Shown here in pieces: positions 1 through 8,448 of a stretch of 64,000 nucleotides of DNA. A program made the translations under genes and the position numbers. The number at the start of each line of letters is the position of its first letter. Position 1 is the first letter of the stretch. Origin of the DNA: Chlorogloeopsis sp038404745 (GTDB taxonomy: Bacteria > Cyanobacteriota > Cyanobacteriia > Cyanobacteriales > Nostocaceae); the NCBI RefSeq assembly GCF_038404745.2, contig NZ_JAYKTT020000077.1, positions 36,538 to 100,537 on the forward strand. Direction: 5' to 3'. The notes beneath the pieces were generated by a model. It was not told the origin of the DNA, did not search any database, and saw only the letters and a list, made by a program, of their open reading frames with translations.

Positions 1-4
1 AGCT

Positions 5-1162
5 ATGAACGTAGTCATTATCGGTTGTGGTGTTGTTGGTGCAGCGATCGCTTATGAACTCAGCCAACTCAAAAATTTAAAAATCACTGTCCTAGATAAA
101 CAACTACCTGCACAAGCTTCCACAGGAGCAGCCTTAGGTGTCTTGATGGGTGTCATTAGCCGCAAAACTAAGGGCAAAGCTTGGCAGATGCGCCAAACTA
201 GTATGCAGCGCTATGAAACCTTAATTCCAGAATTAGAGAAAATTACCACTCGCAAAATTCCCTTTAATAAGCAGGGAATTCTCATGCTTTTGCCTGAGAG
301 TTTAGAAATCTCCAACACAGAAGCCCCAGAAAATGATGAACTTAAGAGTTGGGAAAAGCTGGTAAAAGTTCGCCACTCTCAAGGTTATGAGTTGGAAATT
401 TGGGACATGGCGAAACTCAAAAAATTCTGTCCTCAGATAGAAGATAAACAATTAATAGGTGCTATCTATTCTCCTCAAGATCGTCAACTCGATCCGACAG
501 CACTAACGTTAGCTTTAGTTGAGGCAGCAAGTCAGAATGGTGTGACTTTTAAATTTGGAGTAAAAGTTTTAGGGATGTCCTCATTCCCCTATCCCCTCTC
601 CTTAAATGGGAAGGCGAAAGATACTACTGCCAATTTTTGCCACCAACTAGAAACAACAGAAGGCACAATAGCAAGTGACTGGTTTATCCTCGCAGCAGGG
701 CTGGGTTCGTCACCACTCTCAGCACAATTGAACCAGTTGATTACGATTCGTCCTGTACTGGGGCAAGCGTGGCATCTACGGTTGGAGCATCCTTTAGGCG
801 ATCCACAATTTCAGCCGGTGATTACTGGTAATGATGTCCATATTGTTCCTATTGGTGGTGGAGACTACTGGGTGGGTGCAACGCTTGAGTTTACTAAAGA
901 ACGTAGTGAAGAGATACTGGCGGATAAAGAACTTTTGAAGTCTTTAAAACAGCAAGCGATCGCTTTTTGCCCAGAGTTAGCAAATGCAACTACCATCCGT
1001 ACTTGGCATGGGTTACGCCCTCGCCCCGAAGGAAGTACAGCACCAATTATTAGCAAACTGCCAGGGTTTAGCAACATTCTCCTTGCAACTGGACACTATC
1101 GCAATGGCGTTTTACTTGCACCTGCCACAGCTCACGCAATTCGTGAGATGATTATTTCTTAA
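5..1162 (+). CDS. FAD-dependent amine oxidoreductase of the DAO/ThiO family
   Basis: The protein (385 aa) opens with a Rossmann FAD-binding fold: VVIIGCGVVGAAIAYEL has the GxGxxG pattern at residues 3-19. The C-terminus carries GLRPRPEGSTAPII and ATGHYRNGVLLAP, the signature of D-amino-acid oxidase relatives such as glycine oxidase ThiO, which makes the imine used for the thiamine thiazole ring. Domain order is FAD fold, substrate domain, second FAD segment. Residues about 190-212 form a low-complexity stretch whose DNA resembles spacer sequence, possibly a small insertion. No thiG or other thi gene lies nearby, so the substrate is unproven. Only four bases precede the ATG, but the N-terminus is typical of the fold. 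Confidence 0.8.
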   Translation: MNVVIIGCGVVGAAIAYELSQLKNLKITVLDKQLPAQASTGAALGVLMGVISRKTKGKAWQMRQTSMQRYETLIPELEKITTRKIPFNKQGILMLLPESLEISNTEAPENDELKSWEKLVKVRHSQGYELEIWDMAKLKKFCPQIEDKQLIGAIYSPQDRQLDPTALTLALVEAASQNGVTFKFGVKVLGMSSFPYPLSLNGKAKDTTANFCHQLETTEGTIASDWFILAAGLGSSPLSAQLNQLITIRPVLGQAWHLRLEHPLGDPQFQPVITGNDVHIVPIGGGDYWVGATLEFTKERSEEILADKELLKSLKQQAIAFCPELANATTIRTWHGLRPRPEGSTAPIISKLPGFSNILLATGHYRNGVLLAPATAHAIREMIIS

Positions 1163-1277
1163 TCAAACTTAGATTTTTAATATCTTTTTAACCGAGTGAT
1201 AAAGATTGCTGCTACACAAGCTTCATTCACCCGCCTACTTGATTTTTTCGCATCTTTGTACAAATTTTAAAATAAAA

Positions 1278-2129
1278 ATGTCACTATCCGAACATAAAAT
1301 AACAGTAAATTCCCTAGAGTGGTTTTATCGAATAGCTGAACCTATCGGTAGAACTGACTTGCTACCTGTCGTTTTTTTACATGGTTTAGTATCGCAAAGT
1401 TACAGCTGGCGTAAAATTATGCCTGCTTTAGGACAACAAGGAACAAGAGCGATCGCACCCGATTGGATTGGTTTTGGCTTTTCCTCCAAACCGGAAAAAA
1501 GAGATTTTGCTTACACTCCTGAGGCATTTATTACCGCTTTAGAAGGATTTGTTAAAGCCTTAGAGTTAGAGCGTTTTTCCTTAGTTGTACAAGGATTTTT
1601 AGGTTCTGTAGGACTACAATACGCCTTACGTCACCCAGAACAAATCGCCAATATTGCTATTCTCAATACACCAATTTCTACGACTGCAAAGCTACCTTGG
1701 AAAATTCAACAAATGGGTTTACCTTTAGCAGGTGAGATCATGACTCAAGATCCCCTGTTGGTAGATAGAACCTTAGAAGGTGGTAGTCGTTATGTTATTT
1801 CTGATGCCGATTTGGATGTTTATCGTAAACCCTATTTGAAAAGTTCATCTGCCGGACGCGCTTTGCTGGCAAGCATTCGCAATTTACAATTGTTAAAAGC
1901 AATGCAAGAAATAGAATCTGGTTTTCAACAGTGGCAAAAGCCTCTTCTGATTCAATGGGGAAAAAATGATCCTTGGCTGAGTTTAGATATGGCAGAAAAA
2001 TTTGCCACTACTGTACCAGATGGAGAATTAATTAAACTTAATGATGTCGGGCATTATCCTCAAGAACATCATCATGAGACTATCTTGTTAGACTTGTTGC
2101 CTTTTGTGCGTTGTGCGGAGTCTCGTTAA
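1278..2129 (+). CDS. alpha/beta-fold hydrolase, nucleophile position substituted
   Basis: This is an alpha/beta-hydrolase fold protein of 283 aa. VVFLHGLVSQSYSWRKIMP holds the HG oxyanion motif, APDWIGFGFSSKP is typical of haloalkane dehalogenase/epoxide hydrolase relatives, and the C-terminal acid and histidine are seen in WGKNDPWLS and NDVGHYPQEH. The nucleophile elbow reads LVVQGFLGS (residues 102-110): Gly106 sits where Asp or Ser is expected (compare QDWGG or HSLGG). It may be a non-enzymatic or unusual hydrolase. I chose the ATG at 1278 over an upstream start at 1206 because the extra 24 residues are unlike the family. It follows the flavoprotein gene on the same strand. Confidence 0.8.
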   Translation: MSLSEHKITVNSLEWFYRIAEPIGRTDLLPVVFLHGLVSQSYSWRKIMPALGQQGTRAIAPDWIGFGFSSKPEKRDFAYTPEAFITALEGFVKALELERFSLVVQGFLGSVGLQYALRHPEQIANIAILNTPISTTAKLPWKIQQMGLPLAGEIMTQDPLLVDRTLEGGSRYVISDADLDVYRKPYLKSSSAGRALLASIRNLQLLKAMQEIESGFQQWQKPLLIQWGKNDPWLSLDMAEKFATTVPDGELIKLNDVGHYPQEHHHETILLDLLPFVRCAESR

Positions 2130-2234
2130 CAGTTTGCAGGTATAGAAAACTACTTAGTTAGGTAGTTGATGAGAAATCACAGATGTGCGCTGTAAAGTTG
2201 TTTAGGGAAAAGCGATCGCTTCTAGCCCCTTACC

Positions 2235-2414
2235 ATCATTGTAGATGTAAAACCAACACCTACTCATGGATTAAACCAAGACCGTTTTATTGATGTCGGA
2301 CAAATTCGTGCTGTGGCTCAAAGCCGTATTTTGGTTTGAGTGGGTGTTTTAGAAGAAGAATACTGGGAAGAAATTCGTATAGCGGTAAATGTAGTTCTGG
2401 GATTTACTATGTAA
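2235..2414 (+). pseudogene. remnant of a MazF/PemK-type toxin (C-terminal part)
   Basis: Reading from 2235 gives a peptide that includes DRFIDVGQIRAVAQSRILV, an in-frame TGA at 2337-2339, then VGVLEEEYWEEIRIAVNVVL and a stop at 2412-2414. This matches the C-terminal pattern of MazF/PemK endoribonucleases (VDQIRAID-type strand, then a helix ending in LGL/LGF). The N-terminal half and an antitoxin gene are not recognisable. It is most simply a decayed toxin gene with one internal stop. The assignment rests on motif memory only. Confidence 0.6.
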
Positions 2415-2581
2415 AATTTTGAGCAAGTGCCTGATCAGTAGGCTTCACACTTCTTTATCATTGCACCGCCTAGCTAGTAATTGGGATACAAAGTTTTGCC
2501 GTAACCTGTTATTTGAGGGGATTGGTAGCGACAGAGGCGATCGCTGCTTTAGCATAAGTTAACAAAGGCAGGTATCATTAC

Positions 2582-3166
2582 ATGGCTTACTCCTGGTTTA
2601 AAGCATTTCATATCATCGGCGTTGTCGTTTGGTTTGCCGGGTTATTTTATCTAGTACGTCTTTTCATCTATCACATAGAAGCCAATCAAGAATCTGAACC
2701 AGCCAAGACGATACTCAAAAATCAGTATCAAATCATGGAAAAACGCCTCTACAACATTATCACTACTCCGGGAATGTTAGTGACAGTGGTGTGTGCTATT
2801 GGCTTGCTGGTAACTGTACCTGATTATTTAAAGCAGGGTTGGTTACACTTCAAACTCGGATTTGTAGCGCTTTTACTTGTTTATCATCATTACTGCGCTC
2901 GTTTGATGAAACAGTTGGCAGAAGATAGATGTAAATGGAATAGCAAACAAATGCGTGCCATGAATGAAGCTCCGACTGTGCTGCTAGTAGTAATTGTCAT
3001 GCTAGCGGTATTCAAGAATAATTTGCCTACAGATCTAACAGTCTGGGTAGTTTTTGGCTTGATTATTTTCATGGCTGTGACTATTCAGCTTTATGCCAGA
3101 AAGCGCAGACTCGATCAAGAGAAGCAATTAGCACAAATCACACAAGTTCCTCAAGAACAAGCTTAG
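2582..3166 (+). CDS. hemJ: protoporphyrinogen IX oxidase HemJ
   Basis: HemJ converts protoporphyrinogen IX to protoporphyrin IX, the last step shared by haem and chlorophyll synthesis, in the membrane. The protein is 194 aa, within the family's usual size. It starts with the diagnostic AYSWFKAFHIIGVVVWFAGL, whose histidine (residue 10) is in the first membrane helix, followed by FYLVRLFIYHIEA. Further hydrophobic segments cover about residues 58-78, 86-105, 128-145 and 150-170. Most cyanobacteria use HemJ rather than HemG or HemY. A small membrane protein gene follows 69 bp downstream on the same strand and may be cotranscribed. Confidence 0.93.
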   Translation: MAYSWFKAFHIIGVVVWFAGLFYLVRLFIYHIEANQESEPAKTILKNQYQIMEKRLYNIITTPGMLVTVVCAIGLLVTVPDYLKQGWLHFKLGFVALLLVYHHYCARLMKQLAEDRCKWNSKQMRAMNEAPTVLLVVIVMLAVFKNNLPTDLTVWVVFGLIIFMAVTIQLYARKRRLDQEKQLAQITQVPQEQA

Positions 3167-3235
3167 TTAATTTTGTCTGAGATGCCTTAGATTAAGAAAT
3201 GTAAACAAAATATCTTTGACATCTCAGGCATAAAT

Positions 3236-3718
3236 ATGTCCGATCAATCTCTGGGTAAACCCCGCCCTCTAGGGCGAGTAATTCTTTTATCTGTGGCGAC
3301 AGGGATGCTGTACTACGGCTGGTACAAATATATTATTCAAGAGGAACTACGCCGCTACAATGGTTATGGTTGGACAGGAATAATGTGTTTAGCACCTTTT
3401 GTTTTGGGTGTGGTAGTTCCCCAAGCATTGCGAATCTTCGATCCAGATGTTCCAGGCTGGTTTGGCTGGTTTTCTTTGCTGGGAATAGTTTGGATTTATA
3501 TTGTCCAGTTTAGGCTTTATAGAACATTAAACGAATTGTATGTACAAGCAGGTATGAAAGAACCACTTGTAGTTTGGTGGCTTCTTGTACCAGGTTTAAA
3601 TTTGATTGTTGGATTGAGACAAATTCATTTTCTGAGTCAATATTGGGCAAAAAAACAAGGTACCAGTATTCACGATGCTCTGGCTGAGAGTATTCCCTTA
3701 CTTTCTGTAAATGTGTAA
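3236..3718 (+). CDS. small four-helix membrane protein, DUF4234-like
   Basis: This protein of 160 aa has about four hydrophobic segments (residues 13-31, 46-64, 78-95, 109-128). The N-terminal pattern, a short polar head then LGRVILLSVATGMLYYGWYK, resembles DUF4234-type membrane proteins, where a (L/I)xxxTxGxYxxxW motif leads the first helix. No catalytic residues are apparent. It lies 69 bp after hemJ in the same direction. Function is unknown, and the family link is a resemblance only. Confidence 0.7.
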   Translation: MSDQSLGKPRPLGRVILLSVATGMLYYGWYKYIIQEELRRYNGYGWTGIMCLAPFVLGVVVPQALRIFDPDVPGWFGWFSLLGIVWIYIVQFRLYRTLNELYVQAGMKEPLVVWWLLVPGLNLIVGLRQIHFLSQYWAKKQGTSIHDALAESIPLLSVNV

Positions 3719-4087
3719 CTTGGCTTTAAAAGTCAACTCAGCCAACAAACACAAAACAATTGATCGCAGCGTGAACGCACTTGGTTAGTTGAGATAATTA
3801 ACTACCTAGTCACTTTAACTATCCTAAGTTAAGTACAAGGCAGTAAAAATCAAGACTCAGCAGCTGCTACTAGCTGTAAAGTCTTTGCTAAAAACATACT
3901 GAAAAATAGAATTTACCGTCATCGGCGATCGCCTGTAATGAATCTTTAATTTGCCTAACATTACCTATTCAGCAATAAAAATCAACATTCTCCTCCTCCT
4001 TTAGGAAGAGCACTATTTGTATCATGGAGAATCCACAATTAAACTTAAGAGTGTATTTGCGATCGTGAAGAGTCAAGCATCTTCTCT
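3719..4087. other. intergenic spacer upstream of the PAS histidine kinase
   Basis: This 369-base AT-rich spacer contains a HIP1-like GCGATCGC near 3925 and no ORF with a credible family match. It probably holds the promoter of the kinase gene. I see no clear -35/-10 pair or operator. Confidence 0.5.
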
Positions 4088-6244
4088 ATGATGGGAAGAT
4101 TTGGTCAGAAGCTAATGAAGACCGTGTTGAAAATAGCAAAGAATTGGCTCAGAAAAGCTGTTTACGGTGATACAAATCTGACAACAAATGACATTGCCAA
4201 TGAATACCAAAATTGGCGTAATGGCTTTTTGTGGCAGAGGCTGCGCTTATGGTTGTGGCTAGCGTTGATATGTGTTTTTACGTTTAGCTTACGTGATATT
4301 TACAACTTTTTCTTCCCACTGAAGGAATTTCAAAACCTACCAGAGACACTAAGAACTCAGGTTATTGTCATGGATTTTGCCATGCTGCTGAGTCTTGCGA
4401 TCTGCTTGGCTTTACGCAAAACTAAGTTTGGTCGTTCCTATCCAGGAATATTATTTTTGGGATCATCTTGGGCGATCGGTATAGTACCGCAGATTTTCAC
4501 TACTCTCAAAGGTTTTGCACTCCCCGATACCCTAGCTTGGTCACTTTTATTTCTCAGCCAAGCTACATTTATGCCAGTATGCTGGGTTCTTCATTTTTTG
4601 TCTCAGCTAGGTTTGTTACTTTACTATTTTGGTGTTAATACAGCACTTGGTTTACAATTGCCAGTTCCAGAACATCCAGAATTATACAATGTTACCTTGA
4701 TTTTATACTTATTCTGGTTATGTGCTATATGCGACATTAGTGTCTTCTTGTACGATCGCTTGCAGCGCTCTGAGTTTTACGCTCGCAAAGAATTAGAGTT
4801 TGCATATCAGAAACTCAGAGTAGCAGAGGTTAAATATCGCAGTATATTTGAAAATGCAGTGGAAGGTATTTTCCAAAGCTCTCCCGACGGACGTTATATC
4901 ACTGCGAATCCTGCATTGGCACGTATTTATGGATACTCTTTACCGGAAGAGGTAACAGAGAATTTTACTGATATTGAACATCAACTTTATGTAGATCCTC
5001 GGCGGCGTGCAGAGTTTGTGCGCTTAATCGAACAGTACGGTAGCGTGTCAGAATTTGAGTCTCAGATTTATCGCCGAGACGGCAGCATTGTTTGGATTTC
5101 GGAGAAGGCTTATGCAGTGCGTGACGAAAACGGAAAACTGCTGTACTACGAAGGACTGATTGAAGATATCACCAAACGCAAGCAAGCAGAGGCAGCTTTA
5201 CAAGAACAGTTGGATTTTTTACAAGTTTTAATTGATACTATTCCTGCTCCAGTTTTCTATAAAAATACTCAAGGTTTGTATATCGGCTGTAACCAAGCTT
5301 TTGAGGAAGCATTAGGTTTGAGAAAAGAACAGATTCTGGGTAAGACTGTATATGATTTAGCACCTCAGGAACTTGCCGAGCAATATCATCAAGCAGATAT
5401 TGAACTGTTTGAGCAGCGTGGCGTTCAAAGTTATGAAGGTTCCTTAGTCTATAAGGATGGCAAGAAGCATGATGTGATTTTTTATAAGGCAATATTTTCA
5501 AAAGCAGATGGTTCCCTTGGTGGGTTAGTTGGAGTAATTTTGGACATTAGCGATCGCAAGCGCACGGAGGAAGCACTGCGAGTCTTTTTCCATGCGGTTT
5601 CCCATGATTTACGCAATCCGGTACTGGGGACGTTAATGGTGCTAAAGAATTTACTCTCACGCTCAGAAGAGAAAATCACTATTGCTCGCTCCATCTTAGA
5701 GCGAATGGTGCAAAGCAGCGAACGCCAGCTAAATTTAATTAATTCGTTAATGGAAGCTCATGTCAGCGAAGTTCAAGGCGTTGGCTTACAACTTCAACCA
5801 GTGGAACTGCACACAATAGTAGAAGATGCGATCGCAGACTTACAACCCATACTTACAGAAAATCAAGCTCATTTAACAAATTTAGTCACAGCAGATTTAC
5901 CGTTAGTTAACGCCGATCCAACGCAACTATGGCGAGTATTCTCTAACTTAATTGTCAATGCTGTCAAACACAATCCACCAGGATTGAACATTATTATTAG
6001 CGCTAAAATTGAAAGTGATAAAATATACTGCACTGTCTCTGATAATGGTGTAGGCTTGAATCCACAACAGAGTGAAAAGCTGTTCGAGCTTTACTTCCGA
6101 GGTACTAACAATCGTAATTCTGTAAGTTTGGGATTGGGATTATATTTGTGCAAGCGAATAGTTAACGCTCACGGTGGAGAAATAGGCGTGAAAAATAATT
6201 CGGAAGCAGGGGCAACTTTTTGGTTTACGTTACCTGTTAGGTGA
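4088..6244 (+). CDS. membrane-bound PAS-PAS sensor histidine kinase
   Basis: The protein (718 aa) starts with about six hydrophobic segments (residues 50-220). A short coiled linker leads to PAS domain 1 (about 245-365, from VKYRSIFENAVEGIFQSSPDGR to a PAC motif EDITKRKQAE) and PAS domain 2 (about 372-492, ending ILDISDRKR). The HisKA H-box FFHAVSHDLRNP carries the phospho-accepting His506. The ATPase domain shows the N-box SNLIVNAVKHNPP, G1 SDNGVGLNP and G2 GLGLGLYLCKRIV. It should autophosphorylate in response to a membrane or ligand signal. No response regulator gene is adjacent, so it is an orphan kinase. Its stop codon overlaps three GATTGGG heptamers. Confidence 0.93.
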   Translation: MMGRFGQKLMKTVLKIAKNWLRKAVYGDTNLTTNDIANEYQNWRNGFLWQRLRLWLWLALICVFTFSLRDIYNFFFPLKEFQNLPETLRTQVIVMDFAMLLSLAICLALRKTKFGRSYPGILFLGSSWAIGIVPQIFTTLKGFALPDTLAWSLLFLSQATFMPVCWVLHFLSQLGLLLYYFGVNTALGLQLPVPEHPELYNVTLILYLFWLCAICDISVFLYDRLQRSEFYARKELEFAYQKLRVAEVKYRSIFENAVEGIFQSSPDGRYITANPALARIYGYSLPEEVTENFTDIEHQLYVDPRRRAEFVRLIEQYGSVSEFESQIYRRDGSIVWISEKAYAVRDENGKLLYYEGLIEDITKRKQAEAALQEQLDFLQVLIDTIPAPVFYKNTQGLYIGCNQAFEEALGLRKEQILGKTVYDLAPQELAEQYHQADIELFEQRGVQSYEGSLVYKDGKKHDVIFYKAIFSKADGSLGGLVGVILDISDRKRTEEALRVFFHAVSHDLRNPVLGTLMVLKNLLSRSEEKITIARSILERMVQSSERQLNLINSLMEAHVSEVQGVGLQLQPVELHTIVEDAIADLQPILTENQAHLTNLVTADLPLVNADPTQLWRVFSNLIVNAVKHNPPGLNIIISAKIESDKIYCTVSDNGVGLNPQQSEKLFELYFRGTNNRNSVSLGLGLYLCKRIVNAHGGEIGVKNNSEAGATFWFTLPVR

Positions 6245-6263
6245 TTGGGGATTGGGGATTGGG
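6243..6263. repeat. three tandem GATTGGG heptamers (STRR type)
   Basis: GATTGGG occurs three times without interruption, overlapping the kinase stop codon. On the other strand the unit is CCCAATC, a rotation of CCCCAAT, a short tandemly repeated repetitive sequence reported from heterocystous cyanobacteria. Confidence 0.8.
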
Positions 6264-6266
6264 TAG

Positions 6267-6286
6267 AGACGCGATTAATCGCGTCT
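6267..6286. repeat. 20-bp perfect palindrome, dispersed-repeat type
   Basis: AGACGCGATTAATCGCGTCT is a perfect palindrome between two convergent genes, just after the heptamers. Similar AGACGCG...CGCGTCT palindromes are common in Nostocales spacers. It could fold in RNA and may end transcription, but it has no clear U tract. Confidence 0.75.
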
Positions 6287-6363
6287 GGTACAATTCCTCT
6301 CCTTATCTTTGTGTCCCTTTGTCTTCTTTCTAATCCCTGTTCCCTTTAACCTATCACCATCCC

Positions 6364-7680
6364 CTATTCATCCCAAATCAAATCTAAACGCTTTTGTGCT
6401 GTTTGGAGGGCTTTTTGGGGAGATTCTCCCAACATAGTTGCCTCAATTGCTCGCCCAAGACTATCGGATAGACGATTATAACCAGGAATAATCGGTCGAG
6501 TCCCTGACACAGACATTTGATCCAGAAAAACTTTCATTACAGGCTTTTGTTGAATAAATTCTTGATAAGCTTGGCTCTGGGCTGATTTGATGTTGATGGG
6601 CAAAAAACCTGAGCCAATACTCCATTCGGTTTGAAATTCTTCACTGATAACGTATTCTAAAAATTTCAGCGCCGCCTGTTCTTTTTGGGGTGTAGTTTTC
6701 ATCACAAACAGATTGCCGCCAGCAATTACACTCGCTGGGTGAATATTGGCAGGAATAGGAAGTACATTATAATCAACCTTACTTTTCATGATAAATGTCC
6801 AAGGCCCCGTGAGCTGCATAGCAACACGATCGCTAAGAAAATCATCTTCTTCAAATCCCCTTTCCGGCGCAGAGAATTTAGTAGAGCCGTCTTTAATCAA
6901 GTCTTGCCAAAATTGCAAAGCAGCGATCGCACCTGGATTAACTAGATCGGGACGATTATTTTTAACAACTGTCCCGTCACTAGCTAATAAAAAAGGAAAC
7001 CAAGTAAAGACAGTCCATTCTCCTTTTCCTAGAGGCATTAACATCCCATACTGATCGGGGCGGCGATCCCCATTACGATCTATTGTTAGTTTTTTTGCAA
7101 CTTGCCGTAACTCTTCCCAAGTTTTTGGTAACTCAGTAATTCCAGCAGCTTTAAATAAATCCGGTCTGTAAAATATACCAATATTACCAGTCCATAAGGG
7201 AATTGACCAAATATGACCACCTAATTGCATTTCGCCAAAGCAATTCGGAATAATTTCTGATTTCAGTGGCGATTTGTCCAACCAATTTTCTAGGGGTAAA
7301 ATTGCCCCAAGCTCTACAAGTTGCCCTGTAAGTTGTGGGTTAAAAAACAAGATATCTGGCGGAACGTTGCCAACAACCGCAGTTAATACTTTAGGTATTT
7401 GTTGTTCGAGTTGTCCAGCATAAATTGATTCAATTTCAATCTTAGGATGAGTTTGATTGAAGCGGTCTACTAGTTTTTGAAATACATCACGATTTGTAGG
7501 AGGATTAATTCCCTGCCATAATGTGAGATGAATTACTCCACTATCATTATGCGCAGCTTGACAACCAAATAAGAGTAAACAAATACTCAAAAAAAATCCT
7601 AGCAGTGAAATCCGCGGTTTAGGATTGATGAATGTGCCGATTTTATGTTTAATTTGAAACAGCAAAAGAGTAAAGTTCAT
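6364..7680 (-). CDS. ABC-transporter sugar-binding lipoprotein (family 1)
   Basis: This is an extracellular solute-binding protein of family 1 (maltose/multiple-sugar type), 438 aa. A positively charged N-terminus and hydrophobic core (LLGFFLSICLLLFGC) end in a lipobox with Cys40, so it should be anchored as a lipoprotein. Family features include LTLWQGINPPT near the mature N-terminus, GNVPPDILFFNP, GIFYRPDLFKAAGI.ELPKTWEEL, and AGGNLFVMKTTPQKEQAALKFLEYV. The usual MalF/MalG-type permeases and ATPase are not in the neighbourhood, so it presumably works with components encoded elsewhere. Which sugar it binds is not visible; AGE epimerase and glucosidase genes lie 5-10 kb away. Confidence 0.9.
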   Translation of the reverse strand: MNFTLLLFQIKHKIGTFINPKPRISLLGFFLSICLLLFGCQAAHNDSGVIHLTLWQGINPPTNRDVFQKLVDRFNQTHPKIEIESIYAGQLEQQIPKVLTAVVGNVPPDILFFNPQLTGQLVELGAILPLENWLDKSPLKSEIIPNCFGEMQLGGHIWSIPLWTGNIGIFYRPDLFKAAGITELPKTWEELRQVAKKLTIDRNGDRRPDQYGMLMPLGKGEWTVFTWFPFLLASDGTVVKNNRPDLVNPGAIAALQFWQDLIKDGSTKFSAPERGFEEDDFLSDRVAMQLTGPWTFIMKSKVDYNVLPIPANIHPASVIAGGNLFVMKTTPQKEQAALKFLEYVISEEFQTEWSIGSGFLPINIKSAQSQAYQEFIQQKPVMKVFLDQMSVSGTRPIIPGYNRLSDSLGRAIEATMLGESPQKALQTAQKRLDLIWDE

Positions 7681-7706
7681 ATAAAATATTTATCCAAATT
7701 TGATTT

Positions 7707-7994
7707 TTATATAAGAAATATTTGAGCATCCTTAAGATGCAAGTAAATCCTGAAAATATATTTTCTCACAATTCCATTGGGACTGCTATAACTTTGGAAT
7801 ATATCTCGTCCTAAATTTAGAGTTCCTCTGAATAAAACACAATCATGATCTGGGAAATATTTATTTGCCTCTTGGGGACGAAAGTGAAGATATTTTGTCT
7901 CTTTGTAAATGTATCCTTGTTTTCTCAATTCTTCTAAAAACTGTTCTTCGGCATCATAAATATTTTTTTCAATTAACCAATTTACGTTTTTCAT
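7707..7994 (-). pseudogene. short protein resembling the N-terminus of an ATP-grasp protein, probably truncated
   Basis: The 95-aa product contains HDCVLFRGTLNLGRDI, which resembles the N-terminal region of ATP-grasp proteins of the DUF4343 type, normally about 250-300 aa. After FQSYSSPNGIV the sequence turns basic and hydrophobic (RKYIFRIYLHLKDAQIFLI) and stops, as expected after a frameshift or truncation. No ATP-grasp core is found downstream. It lies between another gene relic and the sugar-binding protein gene. A genuine small gene is possible. Confidence 0.4.
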
Positions 7995-8011
7995 AATGAG
8001 TGATGTATGCC

Positions 8012-8299
8012 TTATTCAGCCGTTCTACGCCATGCTTGCAGAACATTCTTTTCTTTCTCTGGCGACAATCTACTAGGATATTCTGGTTGTTCAAGTTGAT
8101 CCCATTGCCAAATATCATAAACAGTTTTGGCTAAGGGGCGGAAACTCAAACAATCTGCGATCGCTTTACTGTTGTTCAAGCAAGGAAAGGTATTCTGCAG
8201 TGATGAGGGCAACCACAAAGATAACTCTTGCCAGTATCCTATGCCTTGTGAATCTAAAAATTTTCCCGGAATCCAAATAAAATAAAAAAAACTATGCAT
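8012..8299 (-). pseudogene. C-terminal remnant of an NAD-dependent epimerase/dehydratase
   Basis: The 95-aa ORF lacks any Rossmann NAD motif. It matches the C-terminal end of short-chain epimerase/isoflavone-reductase-like proteins: FLDSQGIGYWQELSLWLP, then NNSKAIADCLSFRPLAKTVYD, then LSPEKEKNVLQAWR. These correspond to the SRAIAAGLxFRPLADTxxDTLxW and GLSPEREAELLxxWH endings of that family. The first about 200 residues are missing upstream, so this is a decayed gene. It suggests that 7.7-8.3 kb is a graveyard of two truncated genes. Confidence 0.6.
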
Positions 8300-8448
8300 A
8301 AGGTGTAAGGCACAACTGCATACATCTAATTACGATTAGGTTGTAGGGTGGGCATTTTCTACCAGTATCGACTGTATCATCAATAATCAATTCCAAGCAG
8401 TGCCTGCCATACAAGTCTCTTAGATATTTGTCTTGAAGGAGACTGCAT

